Shown here one piece after another: positions 8,150-17,022 of a DNA stretch of 64,000 bases. A program made the translations under genes and the position numbers. Position 1 is the stretch's first letter; every line of letters starts with the position of its first letter. The notes beneath the pieces were generated by a model. The model did no database searches. It worked only from the letters and a program-made list of their open reading frames with translations, and was not told where the DNA came from. This DNA is from Hymenobacter sublimis (GTDB taxonomy: Bacteria > Bacteroidota > Bacteroidia > Cytophagales > Hymenobacteraceae): NCBI RefSeq assembly GCF_023101345.1, contig NZ_CP095848.1, positions 1,983,501 through 2,047,500 on the forward strand, given 5' to 3'.

Positions 8150-9859
8150 ATGGTTCTATCCCGCTCTTTTTTCCGCTTGGTATTGCTTGCTGGAATAAGC
8201 ACCCAAGCCCTGCTCTCGGTTGCCGCCGGCAACCACCCGCTGCACCCGGCTCCTGCCCGCACCGCGGGTACCGTGCGCAAGCATCTGGTGTACTTCAAGG
8301 ACAAAGCCGGCACGCCCCACAGCATCTCCCAGCCCCAGACATTTCTTTCGGCCCGCTCGGTGCAGCGGCGGCAGCGGCAGAACATTGCCATTCTGCCCCG
8401 CGACTTGCCCGTAAGCCCAGCCTACGTGCAGCAGGTTAAGGCCGTGTCCGGAGCTCAGGTGTGGTACACGTCGCGCTGGTTTAACGCCGCCGTCGTGGCC
8501 TGCGACTCGGCGACGCTGCAACAGCTGCAGGCGCTGCCCTGCGTCCGGTCGGCCCGCACCCTGAACCGGGGCCTGCCCGGCACCCGCAAGCGCGGCAACG
8601 GGGACCAAGTGCCTACTACCCAGGAACGCAGCACCCGCAACCAGTACGGCAAGGCCTTTACGCAGGCCCAGATGATTGGCGCGGTGAAAATGCACGAGGC
8701 TGGCTTTCGGGGGGAGGGCATGCAGATTGCCGTGTTCGATGCCGGGTTTCCGGGGGTGAATACGGCGCCGGCTTTTGCGGCCCTGTATCAGGAGCAGCGC
8801 CTGGCCAGCACCTTTAACTTCGTCGACAAAAACACGGCCGTTTACCAGCGCAACAGCCACGGCACCCAGTGCCTCTCCACCATGGCCGGCAACCAGCCGG
8901 GCGTGTACATCGGCACGGCGCCCAAGGCCACCTACCACCTGTGCATCACGGAGGATGCCTCCTCTGAGCATCCGGTGGAAGAAGCCAACTGGCTGCTAGC
9001 GGCCGAATACGCCGATTCCGCCGGGGTCGATATTATCAGCTCCTCGCTGGGCTACAATACCTTTGACTACCCCTCCATTGACTACACCTACGCCGACCTG
9101 AATGGGCGCACGGCCCTGTCTAGTCGCGCCGCCACGGTGGCCGCCCGGGTAGGCATGCTAGTAGTGAATAGCGCGGGCAACGAGGGCGCCAGCTCCTGGC
9201 GCTACGTCACGGCCCCGGCCGATGCCGATTCCATTCTGTCAGTGGGGGCCGTTGACTCCCTGCTGGTGCGGGCCTCCTTCAGCTCCCGCGGACCTACCGC
9301 CGACGGTCGCATCAAGCCGAATTTGGCTGCCATGGGCTTCCAAACGGCCATTGTGGCACCCGATGGCAGCGTGAACCGCGGCAACGGTACTTCCTACTCG
9401 TGTCCGGTGCTGGCGGGCATGGTTGCGGGGTTCTGGCAGGCTAATCCGCGCCTCACGGCCCAGCAGGTTATCAGCTTCCTGCAGCGCTCCGGCAGCCGGG
9501 CCACGGCCCCGAATGATGAGGTGGGCTACGGCATCCCAAATTTCGTGTCGGCCTACAACTTGGCGAACCCCGGTACGCCCTTGGCTGCTAGTGCGGCCGC
9601 TGCCCGGCAGGAACTGTTCATTTACCCTAACCCGATCAAGGAAACGGAGCTGTACCTGCAACTGGCCGTAGGCTTTCAGGCGGTGCCGCTCCGAGTACGC
9701 ATCTATGATGCCCGGGGGGCGCTGGTGTCCGAGCAGCAGGTAGCCCCCACCACGGCCAGCGCCGTGCGCCTGCAGCCGGGCGTCCTGGGCAAGGGCGTGT
9801 ACACCTGTACCATTAGCGCCGGCCGCGAACAGCGCACGGTACGGTTCGTCAAACTGTAG
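8150..9859 (+). CDS. Secreted subtilisin-like (S8) serine protease with T9SS sorting domain
   Basis: The 569-residue protein has a signal peptide (about 1-26), a propeptide-like region, and an S8 catalytic domain. The triad is visible as Asp197 (VFDAGF), His237 (NSHGT) and Ser415 (GTSYSCP), with the oxyanion Asn344 in SAGNEG. After about residue 485 comes a C-terminal domain of about 80 residues opening with IYPNP, typical of type A type IX secretion sorting domains. I infer export through the Sec and T9SS routes to the cell surface or medium. It is monocistronic, with a strong terminator behind it. Confidence 0.93.
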   Translation: MVLSRSFFRLVLLAGISTQALLSVAAGNHPLHPAPARTAGTVRKHLVYFKDKAGTPHSISQPQTFLSARSVQRRQRQNIAILPRDLPVSPAYVQQVKAVSGAQVWYTSRWFNAAVVACDSATLQQLQALPCVRSARTLNRGLPGTRKRGNGDQVPTTQERSTRNQYGKAFTQAQMIGAVKMHEAGFRGEGMQIAVFDAGFPGVNTAPAFAALYQEQRLASTFNFVDKNTAVYQRNSHGTQCLSTMAGNQPGVYIGTAPKATYHLCITEDASSEHPVEEANWLLAAEYADSAGVDIISSSLGYNTFDYPSIDYTYADLNGRTALSSRAATVAARVGMLVVNSAGNEGASSWRYVTAPADADSILSVGAVDSLLVRASFSSRGPTADGRIKPNLAAMGFQTAIVAPDGSVNRGNGTSYSCPVLAGMVAGFWQANPRLTAQQVISFLQRSGSRATAPNDEVGYGIPNFVSAYNLANPGTPLAASAAAARQELFIYPNPIKETELYLQLAVGFQAVPLRVRIYDARGALVSEQQVAPTTASAVRLQPGVLGKGVYTCTISAGREQRTVRFVKL

Positions 9860-9884
9860 CTTCTGCGCGCTATAGCAACTTCTT

Positions 9885-9938
9885 AACCGGGGTAGGTAGC
9901 TTTTAACGTGGTTGAAAGCTACCTACCCCGGTTTTTTT
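9885..9938 (+). terminator. Strong Rho-independent terminator after the S8 protease
   Basis: A 19-bp perfect stem (9885-9903 with 9915-9933) is followed by a run of seven T. Confidence 0.9.
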
Positions 9939-10078
9939 AGTCAAGTACAGGAGTAGTGTTTGCTATTAATATTAGTTTATTGCACATTTAATTAGCTAAT
10001 TCGGGACCTATTCGGAGCCTGATTTTGTTACATATTCACGACTGTACATCGATTTTACACTTCCAACTCTCTTCCAGT

Positions 10079-10399
10079 ATGTTACAAATGATGGTCTCCA
10101 AGCGCATTGGGCGCCGGCAGTTTCACTTCACGGTGCAGGGTCCTAACTTTCACGAGGTAGTGGCCGAGTATGACCGGCTGAGCTTCCCCGATGTGCCCAA
10201 GTGTGGCCTCTGCGGCTCCGATAACCTGGACCTGACGGCCCGGGTCGCCCAGGATAAATTCAAATATACCTCCGTCAAATGCCTGGATTGCCGCGGCGAC
10301 GTGACTTTCGGCAAACGGCAGGACGATGACCAAACCGTGTTCCTGCGCAAGACCGAGGACGGCAAGCTGGATTGGCGCGCCTGGGAAAAGCCCAGCTAA
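10079..10399 (+). CDS. Small zinc-ribbon protein
   Basis: The product has 106 residues, with a CGLCGS pair near residue 42 and a CLDC pair near 72, together one four-Cys zinc ribbon. The N-terminal half (RQFHFTVQGPNFHEVV) is short beta/alpha and the end is rich in charged residues. I do not recognise a characterised family; the layout recalls single-stranded-DNA or phage-type zinc-ribbon accessory proteins, but that is only an impression. The ATG at 10079 is preferred over an upstream TTG. It stands alone between two terminators. Confidence 0.65.
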   Translation: MLQMMVSKRIGRRQFHFTVQGPNFHEVVAEYDRLSFPDVPKCGLCGSDNLDLTARVAQDKFKYTSVKCLDCRGDVTFGKRQDDDQTVFLRKTEDGKLDWRAWEKPS

Positions 10400-10438
10400 T
10401 GCTACCCCGCCGCTTTCACTCCCCAAGCTGAGCACAAG

Positions 10439-10475
10439 ACGAGGCCCCGGAATACTAGCTGTTCCGGGGCCTCGT
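10439..10475. terminator. Terminator hairpin
   Basis: ACGAGGCCCCGGAA at 10439-10452 pairs with TTCCGGGGCCTCGT at 10462-10475, with TATG following. Confidence 0.7.
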
Positions 10476-10610
10476 TATGATGAGCGGCGGTAGGTTATCG
10501 TATGGGAATGCGGAGTTGCTGCCCGTTGTACTTCCGGCAGGATCAGCGGCTCACCTTACCGGCAGCTCACCGCAATCCGCTACTTTCGCAGCATGAATTC
10601 TACCCGTCGT

Positions 10611-11297
10611 ATGGCCCCGCTGCTGGCGCCCTCCTTACTAGCCGCTGATTTTGGTAATCTGCAATCCGAAACGGAGCGGCTAGCCGGCTCCGCCGCCGAC
10701 TGGCTGCACTTCGATGTGATGGACGGGCGCTTTGTGCCCAATATTTCCTTTGGAATTCCCGTCTTGCAGGCCGTGCACCGTCACGCCCAGCAACCCATTG
10801 ATGTGCATTTGATGATAGAGGAGCCCCAGCACTTCCTGAGCGCCTTCCGCGACGCCGGGGCCGCCAACATTACCGTGCACTACGAAGCCTGCCCCCACCT
10901 GCACCGGGTGGTGCAGCAGATTAAGCAGCTGGGCTGCCGGGCCGGGGTAGCCCTGAACCCGCACACGCCCGTCTGGGTGCTCGAGGACATTGCCGCCGAT
11001 TTGGACCTGGTCTGCGTGATGTCGGTGAATCCCGGCTTTGGAGGGCAATCGTTCATTCCCAATACCTTACGCAAAGTAGCGGCTTTAAAAGAGCTGCTCG
11101 TGGACAGTGGCTCGGCGGCCCTGATTGAAATTGACGGGGGCGTGAGCCTGGACAATGCCGCCGCCCTGGTAGAAGCCGGCGCCGACGTGCTAGTGGCGGG
11201 CTCCTTTGTGTTTAACTCTCCCGATCCGGTGGCCACGCTGGCCCAGATGCGTCACCAGCTATCGGCCCTGGCCGCCGATACGGAGGACTACAACTAA
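10611..11297 (+). CDS. rpe: Ribulose-phosphate 3-epimerase
   Basis: Pentose-phosphate-pathway enzyme interconverting ribulose 5-phosphate and xylulose 5-phosphate. A TIM barrel shows LAPSLLAADF, HFDVMDGRFVPN (metal His and catalytic Asp), DVHLMI, VMSVNPGFGGQSF, and IEIDGGV ending in the phosphate loop ADVLVAGS. The ATG at 10611 gives the usual N-terminus (228 residues). An in-frame ATG at 10593 is only four bases beyond a -7-like TACTTTCG (10581-10588) and would make the mRNA leaderless. The TonB-dependent receptor gene starts 10 bases after its stop, so the two are probably co-transcribed. Confidence 0.94.
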   Translation: MAPLLAPSLLAADFGNLQSETERLAGSAADWLHFDVMDGRFVPNISFGIPVLQAVHRHAQQPIDVHLMIEEPQHFLSAFRDAGAANITVHYEACPHLHRVVQQIKQLGCRAGVALNPHTPVWVLEDIAADLDLVCVMSVNPGFGGQSFIPNTLRKVAALKELLVDSGSAALIEIDGGVSLDNAAALVEAGADVLVAGSFVFNSPDPVATLAQMRHQLSALAADTEDYN

Positions 11298-11306
11298 GCC
11301 GCCCGG

Positions 11307-13859
11307 ATGCCGAAACTTTTCCGTTCTCGTTCGGGGCTGTGGCTGCCCCTGCTGTTGCAGGCGGTGCCCGTAGGGGTGGGGCTGACCCTGATTGTGGGCC
11401 CCGCCAGTGCCGTGCAGGCCCAGCAAACCGCCCGCGTGCTCGTGACGGGTACCGTGCGCGACGCGGCCGGGCAGCCCCTGGAACAGGTAGCCGTGGGAGT
11501 GGAGGGCCTAGTAGGCGGCACGAGCACCGACGACCGGGGCCGGTTTGCCTTGCCGGTGGTACGCCCACTCAATGGTAAAGCGCCCGTGTTGGTAGCGCGC
11601 CGGCTGGGCTACCAAACCCAGCGCCTGACGCTGAACCTGCAGGAGCAGCGCGAGCTTAGCCTTACGCTCACGGAGGACACGCGCGCCCTGGGCAACGTTA
11701 CGGTGCGGGGCCGCTCCGACGCGGCCGATACCCGGGAGCAAGTCAGTATTATTCCCCTGGACCCGCGCGCGGCCAAGGAAATTCCTTCCCCCTTCGGCGA
11801 CTTTAGCGCCGTGCTCAAAACCCTACCGGGGGTAGCCAGCACCAATGAGCTAACTAGCACCTACTCGGTGCGGGGCGGCAACTACGAGGAAAACCTGGTC
11901 TACGTCAATGGGTTTGAGGTGTACCGGCCGTTTCTGGTAACGGCCGCTACCCAGGAAGGATTGAGCTTTATTAATCCGGATCTGGTGGACCGGGTGGAGT
12001 TTTCTACCGGCGGCTGGCAGCCCAAGTTCGGCGACAAGCTGTCCTCGGTGCTCAACGTGGAGTACAAGCAGCCCGCCGCATTTGGGGCCTCCGCCACGGC
12101 TAGTCTGGTGGGCGGCACGGCCCACGTGGAGGCAGCCTCGCTTAGTAAGCGGGTGAGCTACCTGGCCGGGGTGCGCTACAAGAACGCCACCTACGTGTTT
12201 AACTCCCTGCAGCAGCAGCAAGGCCGCTACAACCCCACGTTCTACGACGGACAAAGCCTGATTACCCTGGCCCTGGGGCCGCGGGAAAACCTGGAGCGCA
12301 CTACCCTGGGCGTGTTTAACACGTTTGCGCACAACGATTTTCGCTTTAACCCCGAAAGCGGGGAGAGTACCTTTAGCACCGCCGCCAACCAACTTTCCCG
12401 CCTCTACATCTTCTACGGAGGCCAGGAGCGGATGCAATACGACACCTACCAGGGTGGGCTGAACCTGCGTCACGCGTTGCAACCCAACCTGCGCCTGGAG
12501 CTGCTGGGCGGGCTGCTGTACTCGCGCGAGTTTGAATACCGCGACGTGGAAGCGGCCTACAGCATTGCCGAAATCAACCGCGACCCGGACTCGCCGGACT
12601 ACGGCCTGGACCTGGACCGCCGGGGGCTGGGTTCCCGCTTCGACCACTCCCGCAACTACCTCACTGCCCGCATTGCTACCCTGGAAACGCGCGGCACCTG
12701 GACGCCCGGGCAGCGAAGCGCCGTGCGCTGGGGGCTGAAAGTGGGGCGGGAGCGAATTCAGGATGAGCTGAATGAATACAGCTTCACCGACTCGGCCGAC
12801 TACGTGCCCGATGCCCGCCGGACCCGCCTGCGCTCCGACTTGCGGCTGGAAAGTACCCGCACTCAGGGCTACGTGCAGCACACCTACCAGCTGGATTCGC
12901 TCAAAACCCTGACCTACGGGCTCCGCCTCAACTACTGGACGGTCAATCAGCAGCTTAACCTCAGCCCCCGGGTGCAGTACGCCTTTACCAGCGTCCGTAA
13001 CCCGCGGGTGTCCTGGAAGGCGGCGGCCGGGGTGTACTATCAGCCGCCCTTCTACCGGGAGCTGCGCTACCAGTCTGGGGCCCCGCAAGCCCAGCAGGGC
13101 GAGCTGAACCTGGACCTGCGAGCCCAACGTTCCCTGCATTTTATTGTGGGTAACGAGCTGCGCTTTACCAAGTGGGGCCGCCCGTTCCGCTTTACTGGCG
13201 AAGCGTATTACAAGTACCTGACCGACGTCGTGCCCTACGATATTGACAACGTGCGCCTGCGCTATTTCGCCCAGAACAACGCCACAGCCTACGCCGCCGG
13301 CCTCGACGCGCGGGTAAGCGGGGAGTTTATTCCCGGTACCGAGTCGTGGTTTAGCTTGGGCGTGCTCACGACCCGCGAAAACCTGAAGGACGATTCTATC
13401 AACACCTTTGATGCCGATGGCCTTATAACTGGCCGCGTGCCCAAGGGCTATATCCGCCGGCCCTCCGACCAGCGGCTAAACCTGGGCGTGTTTCTGCAGG
13501 ACAACCTGCCGGGCAACCCCTCGCTGAAGGGCTACGTGAACCTGGTATTTGGCACGGGCCTACCCTTCAGCCCCCCCGACAACCCGGACTTGCGCGGCAC
13601 CAGCAAACTCACCCGGTCCTACAAGCGCGCGGACCTGGGCTTTACCAAGGTGCTGACCCTGCGCACGGCCGTGGAAGAAGCCAGCGGGCGCGCCGTGCAG
13701 CTGAAAACCTTGTGGGCCAGCCTGGAAATCCTCAACGTGCTCGGGGCCGACAACCTGGCCGGCTACAACTACATTCAGGACCTGAATGGCCGCCTCTATG
13801 CCATTCCTAACTTCCTCTCGCGCCGCCTCGTGAACCTGCGGATAACGGCCCGGTTTTAA
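11307..13859 (+). CDS. TonB-dependent outer-membrane receptor with carboxypeptidase-like domain
   Basis: The 850-residue protein has a signal peptide (cut near residue 38), a CarboxypepD_reg-like beta-sandwich (about 45-125), a plug domain (about 135-250, with YSVRGGNYEENLVYVNG), and a beta-barrel of about 580 residues ending in Phe, as outer-membrane proteins do. The substrate is unknown; there is no SusD partner, so a glycan-import pair is unlikely. It follows rpe by 10 bases. Its stop codon abuts a 41-bp perfect inverted repeat. Confidence 0.9.
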   Translation: MPKLFRSRSGLWLPLLLQAVPVGVGLTLIVGPASAVQAQQTARVLVTGTVRDAAGQPLEQVAVGVEGLVGGTSTDDRGRFALPVVRPLNGKAPVLVARRLGYQTQRLTLNLQEQRELSLTLTEDTRALGNVTVRGRSDAADTREQVSIIPLDPRAAKEIPSPFGDFSAVLKTLPGVASTNELTSTYSVRGGNYEENLVYVNGFEVYRPFLVTAATQEGLSFINPDLVDRVEFSTGGWQPKFGDKLSSVLNVEYKQPAAFGASATASLVGGTAHVEAASLSKRVSYLAGVRYKNATYVFNSLQQQQGRYNPTFYDGQSLITLALGPRENLERTTLGVFNTFAHNDFRFNPESGESTFSTAANQLSRLYIFYGGQERMQYDTYQGGLNLRHALQPNLRLELLGGLLYSREFEYRDVEAAYSIAEINRDPDSPDYGLDLDRRGLGSRFDHSRNYLTARIATLETRGTWTPGQRSAVRWGLKVGRERIQDELNEYSFTDSADYVPDARRTRLRSDLRLESTRTQGYVQHTYQLDSLKTLTYGLRLNYWTVNQQLNLSPRVQYAFTSVRNPRVSWKAAAGVYYQPPFYRELRYQSGAPQAQQGELNLDLRAQRSLHFIVGNELRFTKWGRPFRFTGEAYYKYLTDVVPYDIDNVRLRYFAQNNATAYAAGLDARVSGEFIPGTESWFSLGVLTTRENLKDDSINTFDADGLITGRVPKGYIRRPSDQRLNLGVFLQDNLPGNPSLKGYVNLVFGTGLPFSPPDNPDLRGTSKLTRSYKRADLGFTKVLTLRTAVEEASGRAVQLKTLWASLEILNVLGADNLAGYNYIQDLNGRLYAIPNFLSRRLVNLRITARF

Positions 13860-13945
13860 GGGCAGAACCGGGACATTTCCTAGTAGAAAGCCCCTCTAAA
13901 CTAATTTAGAGGGGCTTTCTACTAGGAAATGTCCCGGTTCTGCCC
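13860..13945. terminator. Very long perfect hairpin between convergent genes
   Basis: Arms 13860-13900 and 13905-13945 are 41-base perfect reverse complements around the loop CTAA. The centre (AAAGCCCCTCTAAA and its complement) is an ordinary bidirectional terminator, but the pairing extends about 27 bp further out than a terminator needs. Confidence 0.85.
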
Positions 13946-13976
13946 CTCGACAACCGTAGTGTTGCCCTTTACTGCC

Positions 13977-14789
13977 TCAGCTCTGCTTAACCGCCTCGTG
14001 CACATCCTGGAAGCGGAGCATGGCTCCGAGCTGTTCTTCTTTGTCGGCATCGAAGCCACAGGTAGCTTGGAACTCGGCGGGGTTGCGGTAGGTCCCAAAG
14101 AGCCAGTCCCAAATGACCAGGTCGCCGTAGTTGTGGCTGTGTTGCTGGTATTGGTGATGGACGCGGTGCATTTCAGGGCGCTGAAACACGTAGCCAACCC
14201 AACGGGGAGTGCGCACATTGGTGTGGTAGAAAAACTCGCCCAGGGCGGTGCAGAGCGTGTACACGGCCCCGGCGGCGGGGCTCAAGCCCAGAACGGTGTA
14301 CACTAGCAGCCCGCCGATCAGAGAATTCACGGTCATCTCCAGCGGGTGCTTATAAAAGGACGTGATAACCTCAATCCGCCGCGGGCTGTGGTGAATTTGG
14401 TGGAAGTGCAGCCACAGAAAATCCTGGGTGTGACGCCAACGGTGCCACCAGTAAAATACGAACGTTGCTACGACGTAGGCTAGCAGCCCGCCCGTTACCG
14501 GTCCCACGTAACGGGACACCTGTAGCAGGGAGTAGGCGGAAAACCATTTTTCCCAGCTGATTCCGGCCACCACTACCACAAGCAGTTGAGCAAGGTTGAT
14601 GGTAAGCACCCGCAGGGGCCAGGTAGATACGTAGGGCAGCTTCCATCCAGGAATTAGGCGCTCCAGCACAAAGCAAAAGGCAAAGGCCACGAAAATAATG
14701 ACCAGCATGGGTGGTGCGCTCCATGGCGGAAGCGTCAGACAGAGGGCGGTGCTGCCGCAGTGGAAAGCGGCCTGACTGGTGGGTTGCAT
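13977..14789 (-). CDS. Sterol desaturase/fatty acid hydroxylase family protein
   Basis: Integral membrane di-iron hydroxylase. The histidine boxes are visible as HRWRH, HQIHH and HRVHH, set among about four hydrophobic segments, which is the pattern of the FA_hydroxylase family. Possible substrates are membrane lipids or carotenoids; Bacteroidota use such enzymes for carotenoid and lipid hydroxylation, but nothing nearby decides it. The ATG at 14789 gives 270 residues; a TTG at 14846 and an ATG at 14708 are alternatives. It lies downstream of the Crp/Fnr gene on the same strand, 70 bases away, and may be its target. Confidence 0.85.
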   Translation of the reverse strand: MQPTSQAAFHCGSTALCLTLPPWSAPPMLVIIFVAFAFCFVLERLIPGWKLPYVSTWPLRVLTINLAQLLVVVVAGISWEKWFSAYSLLQVSRYVGPVTGGLLAYVVATFVFYWWHRWRHTQDFLWLHFHQIHHSPRRIEVITSFYKHPLEMTVNSLIGGLLVYTVLGLSPAAGAVYTLCTALGEFFYHTNVRTPRWVGYVFQRPEMHRVHHQYQQHSHNYGDLVIWDWLFGTYRNPAEFQATCGFDADKEEQLGAMLRFQDVHEAVKQS

Positions 14790-14859
14790 AAAAAGCAGCG
14801 GGTTGGTGAAATCCTGCTCCAAAGGTGCGGCGGCGGCACCAGGCAACCCTTGATATTTA

Positions 14860-15426
14860 TCAAGAACGGCGGGTGCGCAGGCGGCTCAGGGTCTCCGGGG
14901 TCAGGCCCAGGTGGGAGGCCAGCATTTTGAGCGGTACGCGCTGGAAAATATCGGGGTAGTGGGCCAGCAGCTGGTCGTAGCGCTCCGCTGCCGAGAGCAT
15001 GCGCAGCTGCAAGGCCCGCTGCTCACTGAGCACGTAGTACTGCTCGGTGAGGCGGCGGCCGATAACGTTGAACTCCGGAAACTGCCGGTACAGCTCCTGC
15101 AGCTGCTCGTAGCTCAAGGACCAGAGCACGCACTCGGCCAGGGCCTGGAGGTATTCGTGGGAGGGCTGCCGGGAGAAAAAGCTGAGAATCGAAACAATGA
15201 AGTTGCCCTCGTGCATAAACCAGGCGGTAACCTCCTTGCCTTCTTTGAGGTAGTAGCCGCGCACCAACCCGGTTTCCAGAAAATACAGCCGCTGGGCCGT
15301 GTGGCCAGGCTGCAACAGGTGCTGCCGAGGGCTGGCCGTGTCGCGCCGGACCTGCTGGCGCAGGGCCTGCTCCAACCCGGCTGACAGGGGGTGAATGGAA
15401 TGGCAAAGCCGCAGAAATTCTTCCAT
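14860..15426 (-). CDS. Crp/Fnr-family transcriptional regulator
   Basis: The 188-residue protein has an N-terminal cyclic-nucleotide-binding-like beta roll (LLQPGHTAQRLYFLETGLVRGYYLKEGKEVTAWF in part) and a C-terminal winged helix (LKMLASHLGLTPETLSRLR). This is the Bacteroidota subtype that generally lacks cAMP-binding residues and often controls adjacent genes. The ATG at 15426 gives the usual start MEEFLRLC. The frame stays open far upstream but there overlaps the terminator and the end of the next gene, so the longer version is rejected. Confidence 0.88.
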   Translation of the reverse strand: MEEFLRLCHSIHPLSAGLEQALRQQVRRDTASPRQHLLQPGHTAQRLYFLETGLVRGYYLKEGKEVTAWFMHEGNFIVSILSFFSRQPSHEYLQALAECVLWSLSYEQLQELYRQFPEFNVIGRRLTEQYYVLSEQRALQLRMLSAAERYDQLLAHYPDIFQRVPLKMLASHLGLTPETLSRLRTRRS

Positions 15427-15464
15427 GGCTCCCAAGATAACCCCCAAGCCGCAACCAATAATAA

Positions 15465-15492
15465 AAAGCCGCCTTGCTGATAAGGCGGCTTT
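15465..15492 (-). terminator. Terminator of the DUF2911 gene
   Basis: AAAGCCGCCTT at 15465-15475 pairs with AAGGCGGCTTT at 15482-15492. Read on the minus strand it ends in TTTTTAT. Confidence 0.8.
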
Positions 15493-15517
15493 AAATAGTA
15501 GAAGCGGGGGTAGGGTG

Positions 15518-16492
15518 CTAGTACGCTTTGGCCTGCCACTCCGTGAGGGCAATGCGCATGCTGGGCAGCTGACTTTTAAAGGTGCTGTCTTCCTTGTCAC
15601 CGAGCTTGATGGCTTTACGCGCGTACACGATAGCCGTGCCAAAATCCTGCTGCTGGGCCAGTAGGCGCGCTTTCACCCAGTTGTTGGTGGCCGCATCCTG
15701 CAGGCGCAACGACTCATTAATATAGGTGAGGGCGCGCTCGGCCTCAATGTTGTTCTGCACCAGATAATCGGCTGCCTGGGCCAGCAGCTGCCAGTCGCCG
15801 GGCTTTTGCTGCAGCACCCGCTCAATACCGCTGAGCACCTGTTTGTGCACTTCGGTTTCAATGGGCAAGGTGAGGGTGCGCTTTTCCCAGGTCAGATTTA
15901 GGTGGGCGCCCGTGGGCTTGATGTCGGAAAACCAGTACAGCAGATTCTCGTGAAACGGCGCGGTTTCCGGCATGGCCGGCACCCGTACTACGTCGTCGCG
16001 CTGGTCGTAGCCTTCGGCGCCCCAGTGGGTAGTCACCCGGTTGAGTACCAGTTCCCAGTCCCGGTCTTGGTGAGGAACCACGTAAAAAGAGTACTGGCCC
16101 GCTGGCACCGTTTGCCCGCGCAGCAGCACGGGGGTAGAGAAGGTGATAAGCGTATTCTCGTTGGCCCCGGCCCGCCACACTTGGTCGTAAGGAACTAGGC
16201 TGCCCCACACGGAGCGCGCCCGCACGGCCGGCGCGTGATAATCTACAGTTACTTCCGTCAGGCCAAAGGTTTGGCTAACCAGGGCCCGGGGGCTGGCTTG
16301 GGGCAGGGGGAGCTGCACGGGCTGGCTACCAGCGGCGTTAGCCGCGGGAGCCGGGGCAGCAGGAGTAGGCACTACCGGAGTTTCAGGCGCGGATGAAACG
16401 GGGGCGGCAGACTGGGCCTGGGCCCGGCCCGCCGCGCATAACAGGCTAATTCCTAACCCCAGACGGAAAGCCGCGAGCCGGACACGATTCAT
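15518..16492 (-). CDS. DUF2911 domain protein with C-terminal helical repeats
   Basis: Exported protein of 324 residues: signal peptide (about 1-27, ending AQAQ), a Pro/Ala-rich linker to about 60, then a DUF2911 beta-domain (RARSVWGSLVPYDQVWRAGANENTLITF and PAGQYSFYVVP are family hallmarks). The last 120 residues form TPR-like helices. The family is common in Bacteroidota and its function is unknown. The ATG at 16492 begins exactly at the signal peptide; the frame upstream is non-coding. It is divergent from the his leader, with about 170 bases to the his -7 box. Confidence 0.85.
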   Translation of the reverse strand: MNRVRLAAFRLGLGISLLCAAGRAQAQSAAPVSSAPETPVVPTPAAPAPAANAAGSQPVQLPLPQASPRALVSQTFGLTEVTVDYHAPAVRARSVWGSLVPYDQVWRAGANENTLITFSTPVLLRGQTVPAGQYSFYVVPHQDRDWELVLNRVTTHWGAEGYDQRDDVVRVPAMPETAPFHENLLYWFSDIKPTGAHLNLTWEKRTLTLPIETEVHKQVLSGIERVLQQKPGDWQLLAQAADYLVQNNIEAERALTYINESLRLQDAATNNWVKARLLAQQQDFGTAIVYARKAIKLGDKEDSTFKSQLPSMRIALTEWQAKAY

Positions 16493-16659
16493 AAGCAAAG
16501 GCAACAACAGGTAAGCAGCAGAAGAAGGTAGGCGGTCAATGGTGGCGTAGGCCTGAAACAATGATGCCAGAAATCAGGTTGCAGGGAGGCGGAAAACATA
16601 AAGGTCCGGCTTTCGCGTAAAATTTTTGCCGAAAAGTTTTCATCCTACCCGTTGGCCCG

Positions 16660-16667
16660 TACATTTG
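16660..16667 (+). promoter_or_regulatory. -7 box of the his operon
   Basis: TACATTTG matches TAnnTTTG exactly. TTTT at 16637-16640, 19 bases upstream, can serve as the -33 element. Transcription would start about 15-20 bases before the leader peptide ATG. Confidence 0.7.
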
Positions 16668-16688
16668 CCCCGCTACTACCAGCCTCGT

Positions 16689-16811
16689 ATGCCTTTCTCC
16701 GCGCTGTTTTCAAGCCCCTGCCACCAGTTGGCCGCCCACACGCTGGGCCGCCTGGCCGGGCCATGCGCGTCGCAGCACCAGCATCATCACGGGCACCATT
16801 CCTCTTTCTAG
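16689..16811 (+). CDS. Histidine operon leader peptide
   Basis: An ORF of 40 codons, ATG 16689 to TAG 16809-16811. Near its end codons 30-37 read His-Gln-His-His-His-Gly-His-His, so six His in eight codons, followed by Ser-Ser-Phe and stop. It begins 22 bases after a perfect -7 box and is the first ORF of the transcript that runs into hisG. Two more His codons lie earlier in the peptide. Such a run is the classic sensor of a ribosome-mediated attenuator: charged tRNA-His lets the ribosome pass, scarcity stalls it. The function is inferred from content and position. Confidence 0.8.
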   Translation: MPFSALFSSPCHQLAAHTLGRLAGPCASQHQHHHGHHSSF

Positions 16812-16844
16812 AGGAATATATGCATCATATTGACCCCGTTGGGC

Positions 16845-16903
16845 GAACCGAACTGGTTCCCCGGCCCCCGCAACCAGGTGGCCCCGGCAGTGTATTGCCT
16901 TTT
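16845..16903 (+). promoter_or_regulatory. Candidate his attenuator: overlapping alternative hairpins
   Basis: GAACC at 16845-16849 can pair with GGTTC at 16855-16859. The overlapping CTGGTT at 16853-16858 can instead pair with AACCAG at 16872-16877, so the two are mutually exclusive. GGCAG/TTGCC at 16886-16899 followed by TTTT (16900-16903) is a weak terminator-like stem. Together they lie 34 bases after the leader stop and 120 before hisG. Which fold terminates transcription needs a folding calculation. Confidence 0.5.
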
Positions 16904-17022
16904 CCAACGTCTTGGGTCCCGCTTCCCGTATTCTCCGGCAACTCATCCTGAATAGGACGTACGATTCGGCCCAGACCGGCCCCCGCTTACTTCCTACTTC
17001 TTCCCCCTTAATTCCACACGAT

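Noticed and set aside
11850..13139. 429-codon antisense frame across the TonB-dependent receptor
   Set aside because: Same reason: a composition-driven shadow with no motifs, while the sense frame has a clear barrel protein.
16820..16951. Second short ORF beginning Met-His-His after the leader peptide
   Set aside because: It overlaps the alternative hairpins and contains only two His at its start; the ORF at 16689 has the His run and the promoter.
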